Part shown: in pieces, positions 24,654-32,541 of the stretch | Layout of the letters: each line of letters begins with the position of its first letter | Position numbering within the stretch: the first letter of the stretch is position 1 | NCBI GenBank assembly: GCA_945911015.1 | Contig: CAMDZW010000038.1 | Span: 1-33,637 of the forward strand | DNA: 33,637 nucleotides | Direction: 5' to 3' | Origin: an uncultured Propionibacteriaceae bacterium | Lineage (GTDB): Bacteria; Actinomycetota; Actinomycetes; Propionibacteriales; Propionibacteriaceae | Notes under the pieces: model-generated | Told to the model about the DNA's origin: nothing | Databases searched by the model: none | The model's input: only the letters and a program-made list of their open reading frames with translations | Position numbers and translations under genes: made by a program

Positions 24654-24708
24654 CCCACGACCCCTCCGCGCCCCGCCCCGCTTCGACCGCCCCGCTTCGC
24701 CCGCCCCA

Positions 24709-24768
24709 GGTGCCTGTTCGCACCAGTTGGTGACGTCTGCACGCGTTCGAACAGGTGCCAACGGCACC
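24709..24768. repeat. Cluster of nested inverted repeats between convergent genes
   Basis: In the 182-base gap between the RHH operon and dcd, several stems overlap. CCTGTTCG (24713-24720) pairs with CGAACAGG (24748-24755), enclosing CACCAGTTGGTG (24721-24732). GGTGCC (24754-24759) pairs with GGCACC (24763-24768) over a 3-base loop; a second GGTGCC is at 24709-24714. TGACGTCT (24731-24738) is one base off the operator motif of this operon. It may serve as a bidirectional terminator; no T-tract is present. The rest of the gap is C/G-rich with nothing recognisable. Confidence 0.5.
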
Positions 24769-24835
24769 AACGTGGCCAAAACCGTAGCCGGGAGCGGCCA
24801 ACCCGAGCCGGGATGGGGTGAACCCCGGCAGGGGC

Positions 24836-25414
24836 TCAGTCGACCGGCGTGATGTGAAAGTTGAGGTGGGCCCGGCTCGCGGTCGGGCCCCGCTGGCCCT
24901 GGTAGCGGGAGCCGTACACCGCCGAGCCGTACGGGTTCTCCGCCGGTGAGCTCAGCCCGAAGAAACACAGCTGGCCGATCTTCATCCCCGGCCAGAGCTT
25001 GATCGGCAGCGTTGCCACATTCGACAGCTCGAGCGTCACGTGCCCGGAGAACCCCGGGTCGATGAAGCCAGCTGTCGAGTGGGTCAACAGACCCAGCCGA
25101 CCCAACGAGGACTTGCCCTCCAGCCGGGCCGCGACATCGTCGGCCAAGGTGATGACCTCGTAGGTCGAGCCCAGCACGAATTCGCCCGGATGCAGGATGA
25201 AGGACTCCTCGGCCGGCACCGAGATCTCGCGGGTCAACTCCGGCTGTTCCGCGGCCGGGTCGATGTGGGGGTAGCGGTGATTCTCGAAGGTCCGGAAGAA
25301 CCGGTCCAACCGGACATCGACACTCGACGGTTGCACCATCTCCGGTGACCAGGGCTCAAGGCCGATCCGTCCCTCATCGATCCCGGCACGGATGTCTCGG
25401 TCGGACAGCAGCAT
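24836..25414 (-). CDS. dcd: dCTP deaminase
   Basis: A 192-residue enzyme of pyrimidine nucleotide metabolism that deaminates dCTP towards dUTP. The start [12 protein letters not shown], the block [35 protein letters not shown] and the catalytic Glu in VTLELSN are those of the Dcd family. Length agrees with actinobacterial members of about 190 residues. Some of these are bifunctional deaminase/dUTPases, which would deliver dUMP directly; the sequence alone does not settle that here. ATG 25414 is chosen because the family starts with MLLSD and TACTGT ends 7 bases upstream; the longer frame is rejected. It faces the RHH/DUF4097 operon convergently. Confidence 0.95.
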   Translation of the reverse strand: MLLSDRDIRAGIDEGRIGLEPWSPEMVQPSSVDVRLDRFFRTFENHRYPHIDPAAEQPELTREISVPAEESFILHPGEFVLGSTYEVITLADDVAARLEGKSSLGRLGLLTHSTAGFIDPGFSGHVTLELSNVATLPIKLWPGMKIGQLCFFGLSSPAENPYGSAVYGSRYQGQRGPTASRAHLNFHITPVD

Positions 25415-25421
25415 GGCCAGA

Positions 25422-25427
25422 ACAGTA
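25422..25427 (-). promoter_or_regulatory. Leaderless -10 box TACTGT (dcd)
   Basis: TACTGT (minus strand, 25427-25422) is followed by 7 bases and the dcd ATG, with no Shine-Dalgarno. It fits the pattern seen at other genes in this window. Confidence 0.5.
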
Positions 25428-25453
25428 CAACAATCCAGCACATCGAAGCGGCT

Positions 25454-25475
25454 CGGTCCGACGATGCCAGGACCG
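25454..25475. repeat. 6-bp inverted repeat CGGTCC / GGACCG upstream of dcd
   Basis: CGGTCC (25454-25459) and GGACCG (25470-25475) are complementary around a 10-base loop, about 27 bp upstream of the dcd -10 box. It is roughly where an operator or -35-proximal site would lie, but could equally be a minor hairpin. Confidence 0.3.
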
Positions 25476-25500
25476 CTCAATTCATCACACCCGATCCGAA

Positions 25501-25525
25501 GAAACCGAGCTCAGAGATCGGTTTC
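25501..25525 (-). terminator. Terminator-like hairpin after the AI-2E family permease gene
   Basis: GAAACCGA (25501-25508) and TCGGTTTC (25518-25525) form a perfect 8-bp stem with a 9-base loop, 31 bases after the permease stop on the minus strand. Read in that direction the stem is followed by TTCGG, so the 3' arm and tail are modestly T-rich. It separates the permease gene from dcd. Confidence 0.55.
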
Positions 25526-25556
25526 GTCTGATCCGGAGTGGGAAAGTGAGCGTCGG

Positions 25557-26825
25557 TCACTCGTTGGTGTCAGCCGCCCCCGGCTCGCCTGCCGGCGTCG
25601 GGTTCGGATCCTGGGCCCCGGCCGGCGAGGATCCTGAGGACGCTGACCCTGCGGAGTCGGCTGGGGAGGCACCCGAGGACGCTGATCGAGCTGAGTCGGC
25701 CGGAGAGGAACCCGACCCGGGCACCACCTTGCGGCGTCGGATGATCCGGGGCGGTGGCGCCATGACCGGCTCGGGGCTGCTGGCGATGAAGGCATTGACC
25801 CACTGGGCGCGAGGATCGCCGTCGACCAGCATCGTCTTGACGAAGAGTGTCATCGGCAGCGCCAGCAGGGCGCCCAGCGGACCGAGGATGAACGCCCAGA
25901 TGACCAAGCTGAGGAACGACACCGCCGGAGTCACGCCGACCGCGTCACCGGTGAACTTCGGTTGGATGATGACCTGGATCACCACATTGAGCACCGAGTA
26001 GAGGACGATGACCGCGACCATCTTGCCCGGCCCGCCGTCGAGCAGGGCCAACAGGGCCGGCGGTACGAGCCCGAGGACGAAGCCGATGTTGGGGATGAAG
26101 TTGGTGATGAACGAGACCAGACCCCACACCAGGGCGAGCGGGACCTGCAGGAACCACAGGCCAACCACATCGAAGATCGCCACGATCAGACCGAAGACCG
26201 CCGACACCAGCCAGTAGCGGCGCACCCCAGCGGCGAAGAGTTCCATCGCCCGCACCAGGGCGGGCTGGATCCGGTTGGAGATCTCCATCCGGCGGGGCAG
26301 GTCCATCGCATCGAGGACCAGGAAGAACAGCAGGGTCAGCAGCAGGACCAGCAGGCTGGTGGCACCGGCGATCCGGTCCACCAGGGTCCGGGCCGCACCG
26401 ATCAGGCTGGCCGGATCGAAGCTCGCAGCCAGCCCCCGCAGCCATGCCTCATCGGCACCGAACTGCTCCAACAAGGTCAACGTGTCGTCCCACAGCGTCT
26501 CGAACTTCTCCTGGTACCGCGGGATCTGGATCGCCAACTGCGCAATCGCCCAGGACAGCGAGCCCATCAGACCGAGCACGACGACGTACAGGATGACTAG
26601 GCTGGCTCCGGCAGCAACGAACCTCGGGACCCGGTGCGCGGTGAGCCACCGCTGCAACGGATGGACCGTGATGACCAGGGTCAGGGCCAAGAAGGTGGGG
26701 GCGAGGATGCCGGCTGCCGCCTTCAGGCCGGCGATCGCGACCACGGCCGCGGCCAGTCCGACAAGAATCCACAGGGCTCTGGGTGGCCCAGGGCGTGCAG
26801 GGGTGGGCCGCGCAGTTTCTGACAT
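25557..26825 (-). CDS. AI-2E family permease (PF01594-type membrane protein)
   Basis: A 422-residue membrane protein with about eight hydrophobic segments arranged as in AI-2E family transporters: two helices near the N terminus, a third at about 73-95, a soluble helical section (about 96-160), then the conserved second half with FITNFIPNIGFVLGLVPPALLAL and IIQPKFTGDAVGVTPAVSFLSLVIWAF. Members have been linked to autoinducer-2 export or to sodium/proton exchange, so substrate is open. The last 50 residues are a Ser/Ala/Pro/Asp tail with the repeated unit SSPADSA. ATG 26825 follows TAGGAT by 6 bases, suggesting a leaderless start. It lies 21 bases after the RDD-FHA gene and may also be read from that cluster. 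Confidence 0.88.
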   Translation of the reverse strand: MSETARPTPARPGPPRALWILVGLAAAVVAIAGLKAAAGILAPTFLALTLVITVHPLQRWLTAHRVPRFVAAGASLVILYVVVLGLMGSLSWAIAQLAIQIPRYQEKFETLWDDTLTLLEQFGADEAWLRGLAASFDPASLIGAARTLVDRIAGATSLLVLLLTLLFFLVLDAMDLPRRMEISNRIQPALVRAMELFAAGVRRYWLVSAVFGLIVAIFDVVGLWFLQVPLALVWGLVSFITNFIPNIGFVLGLVPPALLALLDGGPGKMVAVIVLYSVLNVVIQVIIQPKFTGDAVGVTPAVSFLSLVIWAFILGPLGALLALPMTLFVKTMLVDGDPRAQWVNAFIASSPEPVMAPPPRIIRRRKVVPGSGSSPADSARSASSGASPADSAGSASSGSSPAGAQDPNPTPAGEPGAADTNE

Positions 26826-26831
26826 GGCGCG

Positions 26832-26837
26832 ATCCTA
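26832..26837 (-). promoter_or_regulatory. Leaderless -10 box TAGGAT (AI-2E family permease)
   Basis: TAGGAT (minus strand, 26837-26832) ends 6 bases before ATG 26825, inside the 21-base gap to the RDD-FHA stop. It would give the permease its own start even though the genes look like one operon. Confidence 0.5.
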
Positions 26838-26846
26838 CGGCGCGGT

Positions 26847-28013
26847 TCAGTGCGTGCGGCGGATCTCCATCCGCTGGTCGCCGAACGACACGACCTGTCC
26901 TTCCCGGACCCGGACCTGCTCACCGGCCGCACATGGGTCGAAGGTTCCGTTGCTGGCCGCAATCGCGGAACCATTGGTCGATCCGCGATCCATCACCCAC
27001 AGGCCCTTGGCGTCGACCCCGACCGCGATGTGTGTCTTCGACACCGTACGGGACTGGTCCACGATCGAGACCAGCTCAGCCTGTTCCTCCCCGGCACGCG
27101 GCTGCGGATTGCGACCGACCAGGACCAATGAGGCGACCGCCACCTGACGTCCGTCACTGAGCACGATCGACCAGCCCTGGTCGGGGCGACGCTGCGGCAC
27201 ACCGCCGCGCGGCACCAGCCGGGTCGATTCGGCCGGCTCGTCATCCTCGGCCGGCGCACCACCGGCGAAGAACGGATTCGGCGAGGCCGACGACGCACCC
27301 CACTGCGGCACCTGGTCCAACGGCTGGGAACCCACCACGGCCCCGTACGGGGGATCCTGCGTCGCAGTGGCGGGACCATTCGGGGTCCCCTGAGAGGGAT
27401 ACGCCTGAGAGGGATACGCCTGAGAGGGATACGACTGGGAGGAATCTTGGGAGGCCTGCGGCTGGGCCGGTGGCTGCGCGCCGCCGAGTCCCGGGGGAAG
27501 TCCGACCGTGCCGGCGCCCGGGGAGCGTTGCTGCCCGGCACCGGGCAGTGCGGTGGTCGGGACCTGTTCGCGGGCGTTGATCACCACGGCGCGGGCGGCG
27601 AGGTCATGCCACCCCTGCCGGCGAGGATGGGTGATCAGCATCAACAGCATCACCACCAGCCCGATGCCAGTGCCACCGATCACCCCGTACACCAAGTACC
27701 GCACGATGGCACGGCCCCAGCCGATCGGTTTGCCGTTCTCGACCGCGACGACCTCGAGCTTCATCAGTTTCATGCCGGGGCTGGCGCCGCTGGTGCCCTG
27801 GGTCCACCAGAGCACGACGACCCAGGCGATCGCGACCAGACCGGACAGGATGGCAATGACGAGGGTGAGGTCCGCCCGCGGCACCAGGGCGATCGCGGCG
27901 GCGGCGCCACCACCGGCCAGGGCCGGGATCACACCGTCCACGACAGCAGCGAGGAAGCGTCGCCCGAGGTCCCCAGCGGTGATCCCGGGCGGGAATCCAG
28001 CGTCCTGACTCAT
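26847..28013 (-). CDS. RDD membrane domain fused to C-terminal FHA phosphothreonine-binding domain
   Basis: A 388-residue protein. Residues about 15-145 form an RDD domain with three to four helices (GRRFLAAVVDGVIPAL, then LTLVIAILSGLVAIAWVVV, and RAIVRYLVYGVIGG). A low-complexity linker rich in Pro, Gln and Ser (about 155-275) contains the tandem YPSQA repeat. The FHA domain occupies about 295-388, with VGRNP, SKTHI and STNGSAI supplying the Gly-Arg, Ser and His, and Asn-Gly residues for phosphothreonine binding. It likely recruits a phosphorylated partner of a Ser/Thr kinase to the membrane. An AGGAGG-rich ribosome site precedes ATG 28013. It follows the transglutaminase-like gene by 29 bases. 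Confidence 0.9.
   Translation of the reverse strand: MSQDAGFPPGITAGDLGRRFLAAVVDGVIPALAGGGAAAAIALVPRADLTLVIAILSGLVAIAWVVVLWWTQGTSGASPGMKLMKLEVVAVENGKPIGWGRAIVRYLVYGVIGGTGIGLVVMLLMLITHPRRQGWHDLAARAVVINAREQVPTTALPGAGQQRSPGAGTVGLPPGLGGAQPPAQPQASQDSSQSYPSQAYPSQAYPSQGTPNGPATATQDPPYGAVVGSQPLDQVPQWGASSASPNPFFAGGAPAEDDEPAESTRLVPRGGVPQRRPDQGWSIVLSDGRQVAVASLVLVGRNPQPRAGEEQAELVSIVDQSRTVSKTHIAVGVDAKGLWVMDRGSTNGSAIAASNGTFDPCAAGEQVRVREGQVVSFGDQRMEIRRTH
27390..27434. repeat. Three tandem 15-bp units coding YPSQA repeats
   Basis: CTGAGAGGGATACGC occurs at 27390, 27405 and 27420 (the last ends ACGA), an exact 15-bp period in the RDD-FHA linker. Each unit encodes five residues. Copy number could change by replication slippage without shifting frame. 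Confidence 0.8.
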
Positions 28014-28042
28014 CCTGACCTCCTCCTCACAGTGTCCCCGGC

Positions 28043-30304
28043 TCACATCTTCCAGGGCGACACCAACGACCGCGGCGTGATCGTAGCCCACCACCGGCGC
28101 CACCAGGGTTTGCTCTGGGCAGCGTCGGCGGCAGTTCGGGCCATGTCGTCCCAGTACTGCTCGACCGCTCCCCCCGGAAGCAGGTTACCGCTGAACGCCG
28201 CCCAGTCGGCTCGCTGCGCCAGCTGGTGGAGGGCCGTGGGCTGCCCCACTGCCGTCCCGACGAGCCCGGCATTCTCGATCCTGGTCGCCTGCGGATCGGC
28301 GACCACCCCGAGATCTCGGCTGCGATCGAGCAGTTCGGCCCAGGCGCCGGCCACCCGATCTGCCCCACTGCCCTGCTCGGCCCGGCGACGGCGACGGCGA
28401 CGCTTCAACCCGAGCACCAGCAGGATCGGCGCACCGAGCACACCGACCGGGATCGCCACCAGCCACACCACCCGCAGGAATTCCTCCAGCGGGCTGTCCT
28501 GGTCGTCGGGATCCTCATCGTCCTCGCCGGGCAGCGGGTCGATGTTGTCCGGCGGCAAAGGCTCGGGGCGGATCGGCGGGGGCGGCGGGTTCTCCACCTG
28601 GGGGCGGGGCTTCGACTCGGTGCGGGTGGTGTCCTCAGGCAGGGCCCGTGACTTGTCCGGGGTCGGGGTGAATTCAACCCAACCGAGCCGGTCGAAAGCG
28701 ATCTCCACCCAAGCGTTGACATCGTCCCCGGTGACCGGTGTCGGCTGGTTCGGATCAGGTGTCCCGGCGACCCGATAGCCGTAGACGACCCGGGCCGGCA
28801 GGCCGAGCGATCGCGCCATCAACGCCATCGCCACCGCATACTGCTCCTCGTCACCGACCAGTCGGCCGTCGTGGTCCATCAGCAGCCGGGTCATCCGATA
28901 GGCCCCATGACCGGCCAGCGACGGCACGTCATTGGCCAGGCCATGGCTGTAGTAGCCGCGCCGAAGCTGTTCCTCCAGCAGGATCGCGGCCTCCCCGTCG
29001 GTGCCGGCCTGGGCGGTCCAGTCGCGGGCCAGCGCGGACAGTTCATCGGGGATGCCCACCATCGGGGGCAGATCGAGGGAGCTGGTGGAGGCGGTCCGCA
29101 GCTGCGAGCGCGACGGCTGACGTCCCAGGACGGCCGAGACCCGGTAGCTGTCCCCGGTGGTCAACGGTGCGAGCATGACTGCGGTGCCGGTGGACCGGTT
29201 GTAGAAGAACTGTTGGGTCAGGTCACGACTACGTGGGCCGGTGAGCTCGACCGTACGGGCCATCCCGATGGTGGGCACCCAACGGTCGGCGTAGTGGTCG
29301 ATGGTGATCGTGTAGTCGAGTGGCGTCCCGTCACCCGCATCGGGGATTTCGGTGCCGATCCGGGTGAACCGGCCGCCGTCACGGGCCCCCGAGACCGAGC
29401 TCGACGGATTCGCGGTGATCCCGTCGTAGGCGTCAAGGGTCGCCAACCGGATTCCGGCTCCCTCGGGCAGACCATCGACAGTGAACAGCACATCGTCGCT
29501 GTGATCGGCGACATTGGCGCGGAACCCTTGGAGTGGGCTCGGCCACTGCCGCACATCCAGGGGCGGCTCGACGATGTCGCGCAACACCCGCCGCTGGTCG
29601 GGGGCGACGATCCCGGCGAGCAGACTGGCCACCAGCCCGGCCACCACCAGCACAGCCGCTCCGCCGGCGAGGGTCCGCAGCACGGTCGAGCCGAGCACCG
29701 CACCGCCGGTCACGGCCACCAGGCGACGTTGTTCGGCTCGGCGGTAGGCGGTCCAGACCAGCACGGTCAGGGCAAAGCCGAGACCGACGGGTACGGCAAA
29801 GGGTGCAGTCTGCACGCCGAAAGCGAACGAGACCACCAGGGCACCACCGACCGGGATCCAGCCCAGGGCCGGGCGCGACGAGCGGGTCGAGACCGTGATC
29901 GCGACCAGTGCACCGATCAGGGTCGTCAACAGCGGCAGCACCAGCAGGTTGTCGGTGGCGCCAATCGGCGCGTCGATGGTCAGCACTCGCCGCCACACCT
30001 GGACCGCGCCCAGCACCAGACCCTGCAGGGTCTGGCCGGTCGGGACGATCCCCCACCGGGCCCACTGCGGCATCGCCAGCGCCGATCCGGCCACCAGATA
30101 GGATCCGGCCGCGGCGGCCGCGAGCAACCACACAGGCCACTTGCGCCAGGCACCGATGAGTCCGATGCCGACGCCGAGTACAGCCCCACCCATCCCGGCG
30201 ACCCAGACCCACCCCCAGCCGTACAGACCGGTGAAACTGAGACAGACCAGCGCCGTCAGCCCCACCACGGCGGCGGCGTCGCTGGCCCAACGCACGGCCT
30301 TCAC
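28043..30304 (-). CDS. Transglutaminase-like membrane protein (DUF3488/TgpA type) with lost catalytic triad
   Basis: A 753-residue membrane protein: about six N-terminal helices (1-235), an extracytoplasmic region with the transglutaminase-like core (about 420-550), a Pro-rich acidic linker, another helix (about 615-640) and a basic cytoplasmic tail (KRRRRRRR). The active-site blocks can be aligned but residues differ. GDEEQYAVAMALMAR has Glu486 where Cys is expected. DDVNAWVE has Asn530 in place of His. WVEFTPTP has Thr546 in place of Asp. The fold seems kept, but cysteine-protease or transglutaminase chemistry is unlikely. The GTG start overlaps the DUF58 stop in GTGA. It corresponds to the TGM member of PFNA-type clusters. 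Confidence 0.85.
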   Translation of the reverse strand: MKAVRWASDAAAVVGLTALVCLSFTGLYGWGWVWVAGMGGAVLGVGIGLIGAWRKWPVWLLAAAAAGSYLVAGSALAMPQWARWGIVPTGQTLQGLVLGAVQVWRRVLTIDAPIGATDNLLVLPLLTTLIGALVAITVSTRSSRPALGWIPVGGALVVSFAFGVQTAPFAVPVGLGFALTVLVWTAYRRAEQRRLVAVTGGAVLGSTVLRTLAGGAAVLVVAGLVASLLAGIVAPDQRRVLRDIVEPPLDVRQWPSPLQGFRANVADHSDDVLFTVDGLPEGAGIRLATLDAYDGITANPSSSVSGARDGGRFTRIGTEIPDAGDGTPLDYTITIDHYADRWVPTIGMARTVELTGPRSRDLTQQFFYNRSTGTAVMLAPLTTGDSYRVSAVLGRQPSRSQLRTASTSSLDLPPMVGIPDELSALARDWTAQAGTDGEAAILLEEQLRRGYYSHGLANDVPSLAGHGAYRMTRLLMDHDGRLVGDEEQYAVAMALMARSLGLPARVVYGYRVAGTPDPNQPTPVTGDDVNAWVEIAFDRLGWVEFTPTPDKSRALPEDTTRTESKPRPQVENPPPPPIRPEPLPPDNIDPLPGEDDEDPDDQDSPLEEFLRVVWLVAIPVGVLGAPILLVLGLKRRRRRRRAEQGSGADRVAGAWAELLDRSRDLGVVADPQATRIENAGLVGTAVGQPTALHQLAQRADWAAFSGNLLPGGAVEQYWDDMARTAADAAQSKPWWRRWWATITPRSLVSPWKM

Positions 30305-31515
30305 GATGCACCTGCCGCACGTCGGACTGCTCGGGGCAGGTCATCGAGTCCCGGCAGGGTGATCACACTGGCCGAGCCGATGCTCTGCACCGACAGTTCA
30401 GTCCCCTCGACCCCGCAGACCCGCACCACCAGAACCCGCACCTGGGGGCCGAAGGTCGCGGCGGTGCGTCGGGCCACATCCACCGGTTCGGCTGCCCCGG
30501 TGACCAGACAGACCATCGAGGCATTCGGCACCGCATGGTCGACGTGGCGGGCCAGGCTCACCAGTCCTCGGCCCGGGGTGGACGGCCGCGGGTCGAGCTC
30601 GACCAGACAGAGCTCGTCGAGTGCACGCCGCGGATTGGTCGCGCGCAACGCAGTGGTCCCGGAGAAGACCGAGACGGCATTCTCGTCCCGCAGGGCCTGG
30701 ACGGCCAGTGACCCGGCGACCGAGACGGCCAGCTCGAAGTCGGCATCGGGGCCGTCGCCGAGATCGTAGTGTCCACGGTCCAGATCCAGCGCGATCGCCA
30801 GGTCACTGCGGCGGGTCTCGGTGTACTGGCGGACCATCAGCTCACCCTGGCGGGCCGAGGAACGCCAGTGGATGTGGCGCCGATCATCGCCGGGCACATA
30901 TTCGCGCAAGGTGTGGAAGGACAGGTCGGAGTTGGTGACGACCTCGGTGTTGAACCCTTCGAGGTCGCGGATGAACCCACCGGTCTGGCCCGGTAGCGGG
31001 ACGGTACGTGGATGGACGTAGAGCTCCAGCACCTCGGTCCAGCGGACCTGGCGGCCCATCAGTCCGAAGGGATCACCCCGTACGGTGCGGGCCGGTCCGA
31101 TTCGGATCACCGAACGGCGGGAGGTCGGCACGGCAAAGACCTCGTCGTGGGCTGCCTGGGCGCCCAGCGAAGGGAGGGCGAAGCTCGCGACGCGGCGTCC
31201 GACGGGCAATTCGATCCGGGCCGGCGCGAGCCGCCGCGACGAGGTGTTGGTGACCACCAGGTCGCCGAGCGCCCGCTCACCGACGACCACCTGGCGACGC
31301 TGCATCCGCAACGTCACCTCGTACGTCTGGCGTCCGATGGTGAAACCGGCCGCGCCGAGCAGAATGACGCCGAGCGCGATCGCGGCCACAGTCAGCTCGA
31401 GCCAGCCGAGCACAGGCCCGACGATCCCGGCGGCCATGGCGACACCGAGCACCACCCAGCCGGGTGGCTGAACCGCAGACAGCACCACCCGGAACCGGGA
31501 CGGGGTGGGGTTCAC
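30301..31515 (-). CDS. DUF58 family membrane-anchored protein
   Basis: A 404-residue protein with two N-terminal helices (about 18-60) and a soluble part. The DUF58 signature is REYVPGDDRRHIHWRSSARQ (about 207-226) followed by GELMVRQY. The later VWA-like section has DLAIALDLDRGHYD, where a metal site would need D-x-S-x-S; here it is D-L-D-R-G, so metal binding is doubtful. DUF58 proteins accompany MoxR ATPases and transglutaminase-like proteins and are thought to act in envelope protein maturation. GTG 31515 overlaps the MoxR stop by 4 bases, and its own stop overlaps the next gene, so the three are coupled. Confidence 0.9.
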   Translation of the reverse strand: MNPTPSRFRVVLSAVQPPGWVVLGVAMAAGIVGPVLGWLELTVAAIALGVILLGAAGFTIGRQTYEVTLRMQRRQVVVGERALGDLVVTNTSSRRLAPARIELPVGRRVASFALPSLGAQAAHDEVFAVPTSRRSVIRIGPARTVRGDPFGLMGRQVRWTEVLELYVHPRTVPLPGQTGGFIRDLEGFNTEVVTNSDLSFHTLREYVPGDDRRHIHWRSSARQGELMVRQYTETRRSDLAIALDLDRGHYDLGDGPDADFELAVSVAGSLAVQALRDENAVSVFSGTTALRATNPRRALDELCLVELDPRPSTPGRGLVSLARHVDHAVPNASMVCLVTGAAEPVDVARRTAATFGPQVRVLVVRVCGVEGTELSVQSIGSASVITLPGLDDLPRAVRRAAGAS

Positions 31516-32492
31516 GCGGCTCCGAGCTGCGGTGGCGTGACCGCCTGCAGCACCCGGGTCATGACCTCATCGGCGGTGACCCCGTCGAACTCCGACTCCG
31601 GGTCGAGGATCAGTCGGTGGGTGAGACAGGGACGGGCCAAGGCCTTGATGTCATCGGGGACGACGAAGGTGCGTCCTTGGGCTGCGGCCCACACCCGAGC
31701 CGTACGGGCCAGGGCGAGACATCCTCGCATCGAGGCGCCAAGCCGGACGTCGGCAGCGCGACGCGTCTCCTCGGCGATCGTGGTGATGTAGTCCAGCACG
31801 GCTGGGGCGACTGTGACCGTGGTGGCGAGCTGGATCATCTGCACCGCCGACTCGGTGGTCAGCACCGGAGAGAGAATGCTGGTCCGGGGGCGCCCATTGG
31901 CCAAAATCTGGAGTGCCGCTTCGTGGTCGGGATGTCCCAGGGAGGTCTTCATCAGGAAGCGGTCGAGCTGGGCCTCGGGAAGCCGGTAGGTGCCGGCCTG
32001 TTCAATGGGGTTCTGGGTGGCGATCACCATGAACGGGCTGCCGACCGGATGGCTGGTGCCATCGACGGTGACCGAGGCCTCCTCCATCACCTCCAGCAGC
32101 GCGGACTGGGTTTTCGGGGAGGCCCGGTTGATCTCGTCGGCGAGCACGATCGAGGCAAAGATGGGGCCCCGGTGGAACTCGAACCGCTGGGTCTGCTGGT
32201 CGAAGATCGACACACCGGTGACGTCGCTGGGCAGCAGGTCAGGGGTGAACTGGATCCGCGAATGGGTGCCGGCCACGCTCTGCGCCAGCGCCCGGGCCAG
32301 CGTGGTCTTGCCGGTGCCCGGGTAGTCCTCCAGCAGCAGGTGGCCATCGGCGAACAGGCAGGTGATCGCCAGCCGCAGCACATGTTCCTTGCCCAGGATC
32401 GCCTGGCCGACGTTGCCGACCAGAGCGGCGAACGCCTCGGCGAACCAGCCAGCTTGTTCCTGGCTGATGGTGGGGACGGTGCTGGTGGTCAC
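31512..32492 (-). CDS. MoxR-type AAA+ ATPase
   Basis: A 326-residue cytoplasmic AAA+ protein of the MoxR group, chaperone-like ATPases that activate or assemble partner complexes. Motifs are YPGTGKTT as Walker A (57-64), SIVLADEINRA as Walker B (114-124), ATQNP as sensor 1 (158-162), LPEAQLDRF (171-179) and a C-terminal lid with LGASMRG (sensor 2 region). GTG 32492 is preceded by AAAGG 7 bases upstream. It lies between the Fn3 protein and DUF58 genes, in the same order as the AAA-ATP gene of bifidobacterial PFNA clusters. Confidence 0.93.
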   Translation of the reverse strand: MTTSTVPTISQEQAGWFAEAFAALVGNVGQAILGKEHVLRLAITCLFADGHLLLEDYPGTGKTTLARALAQSVAGTHSRIQFTPDLLPSDVTGVSIFDQQTQRFEFHRGPIFASIVLADEINRASPKTQSALLEVMEEASVTVDGTSHPVGSPFMVIATQNPIEQAGTYRLPEAQLDRFLMKTSLGHPDHEAALQILANGRPRTSILSPVLTTESAVQMIQLATTVTVAPAVLDYITTIAEETRRAADVRLGASMRGCLALARTARVWAAAQGRTFVVPDDIKALARPCLTHRLILDPESEFDGVTADEVMTRVLQAVTPPQLGAA

Positions 32493-32541
32493 ACGTTACC
32501 TTTCTCGATGATGGGCCGGTTCACGATGATGAGGCCGCTGT

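Noticed and set aside
24654..24835. A tRNA or small RNA gene in the gap before dcd
   Set aside because: The stems do not form a cloverleaf with the conserved tRNA loop bases, and no promoter is visible.
28871..30769. 632-codon plus-strand frame opposite the transglutaminase-like and DUF58 genes
   Set aside because: His/Gly/Asp/Gln-rich shadow sequence without domains; the opposite strand is a coupled, motif-bearing gene series.
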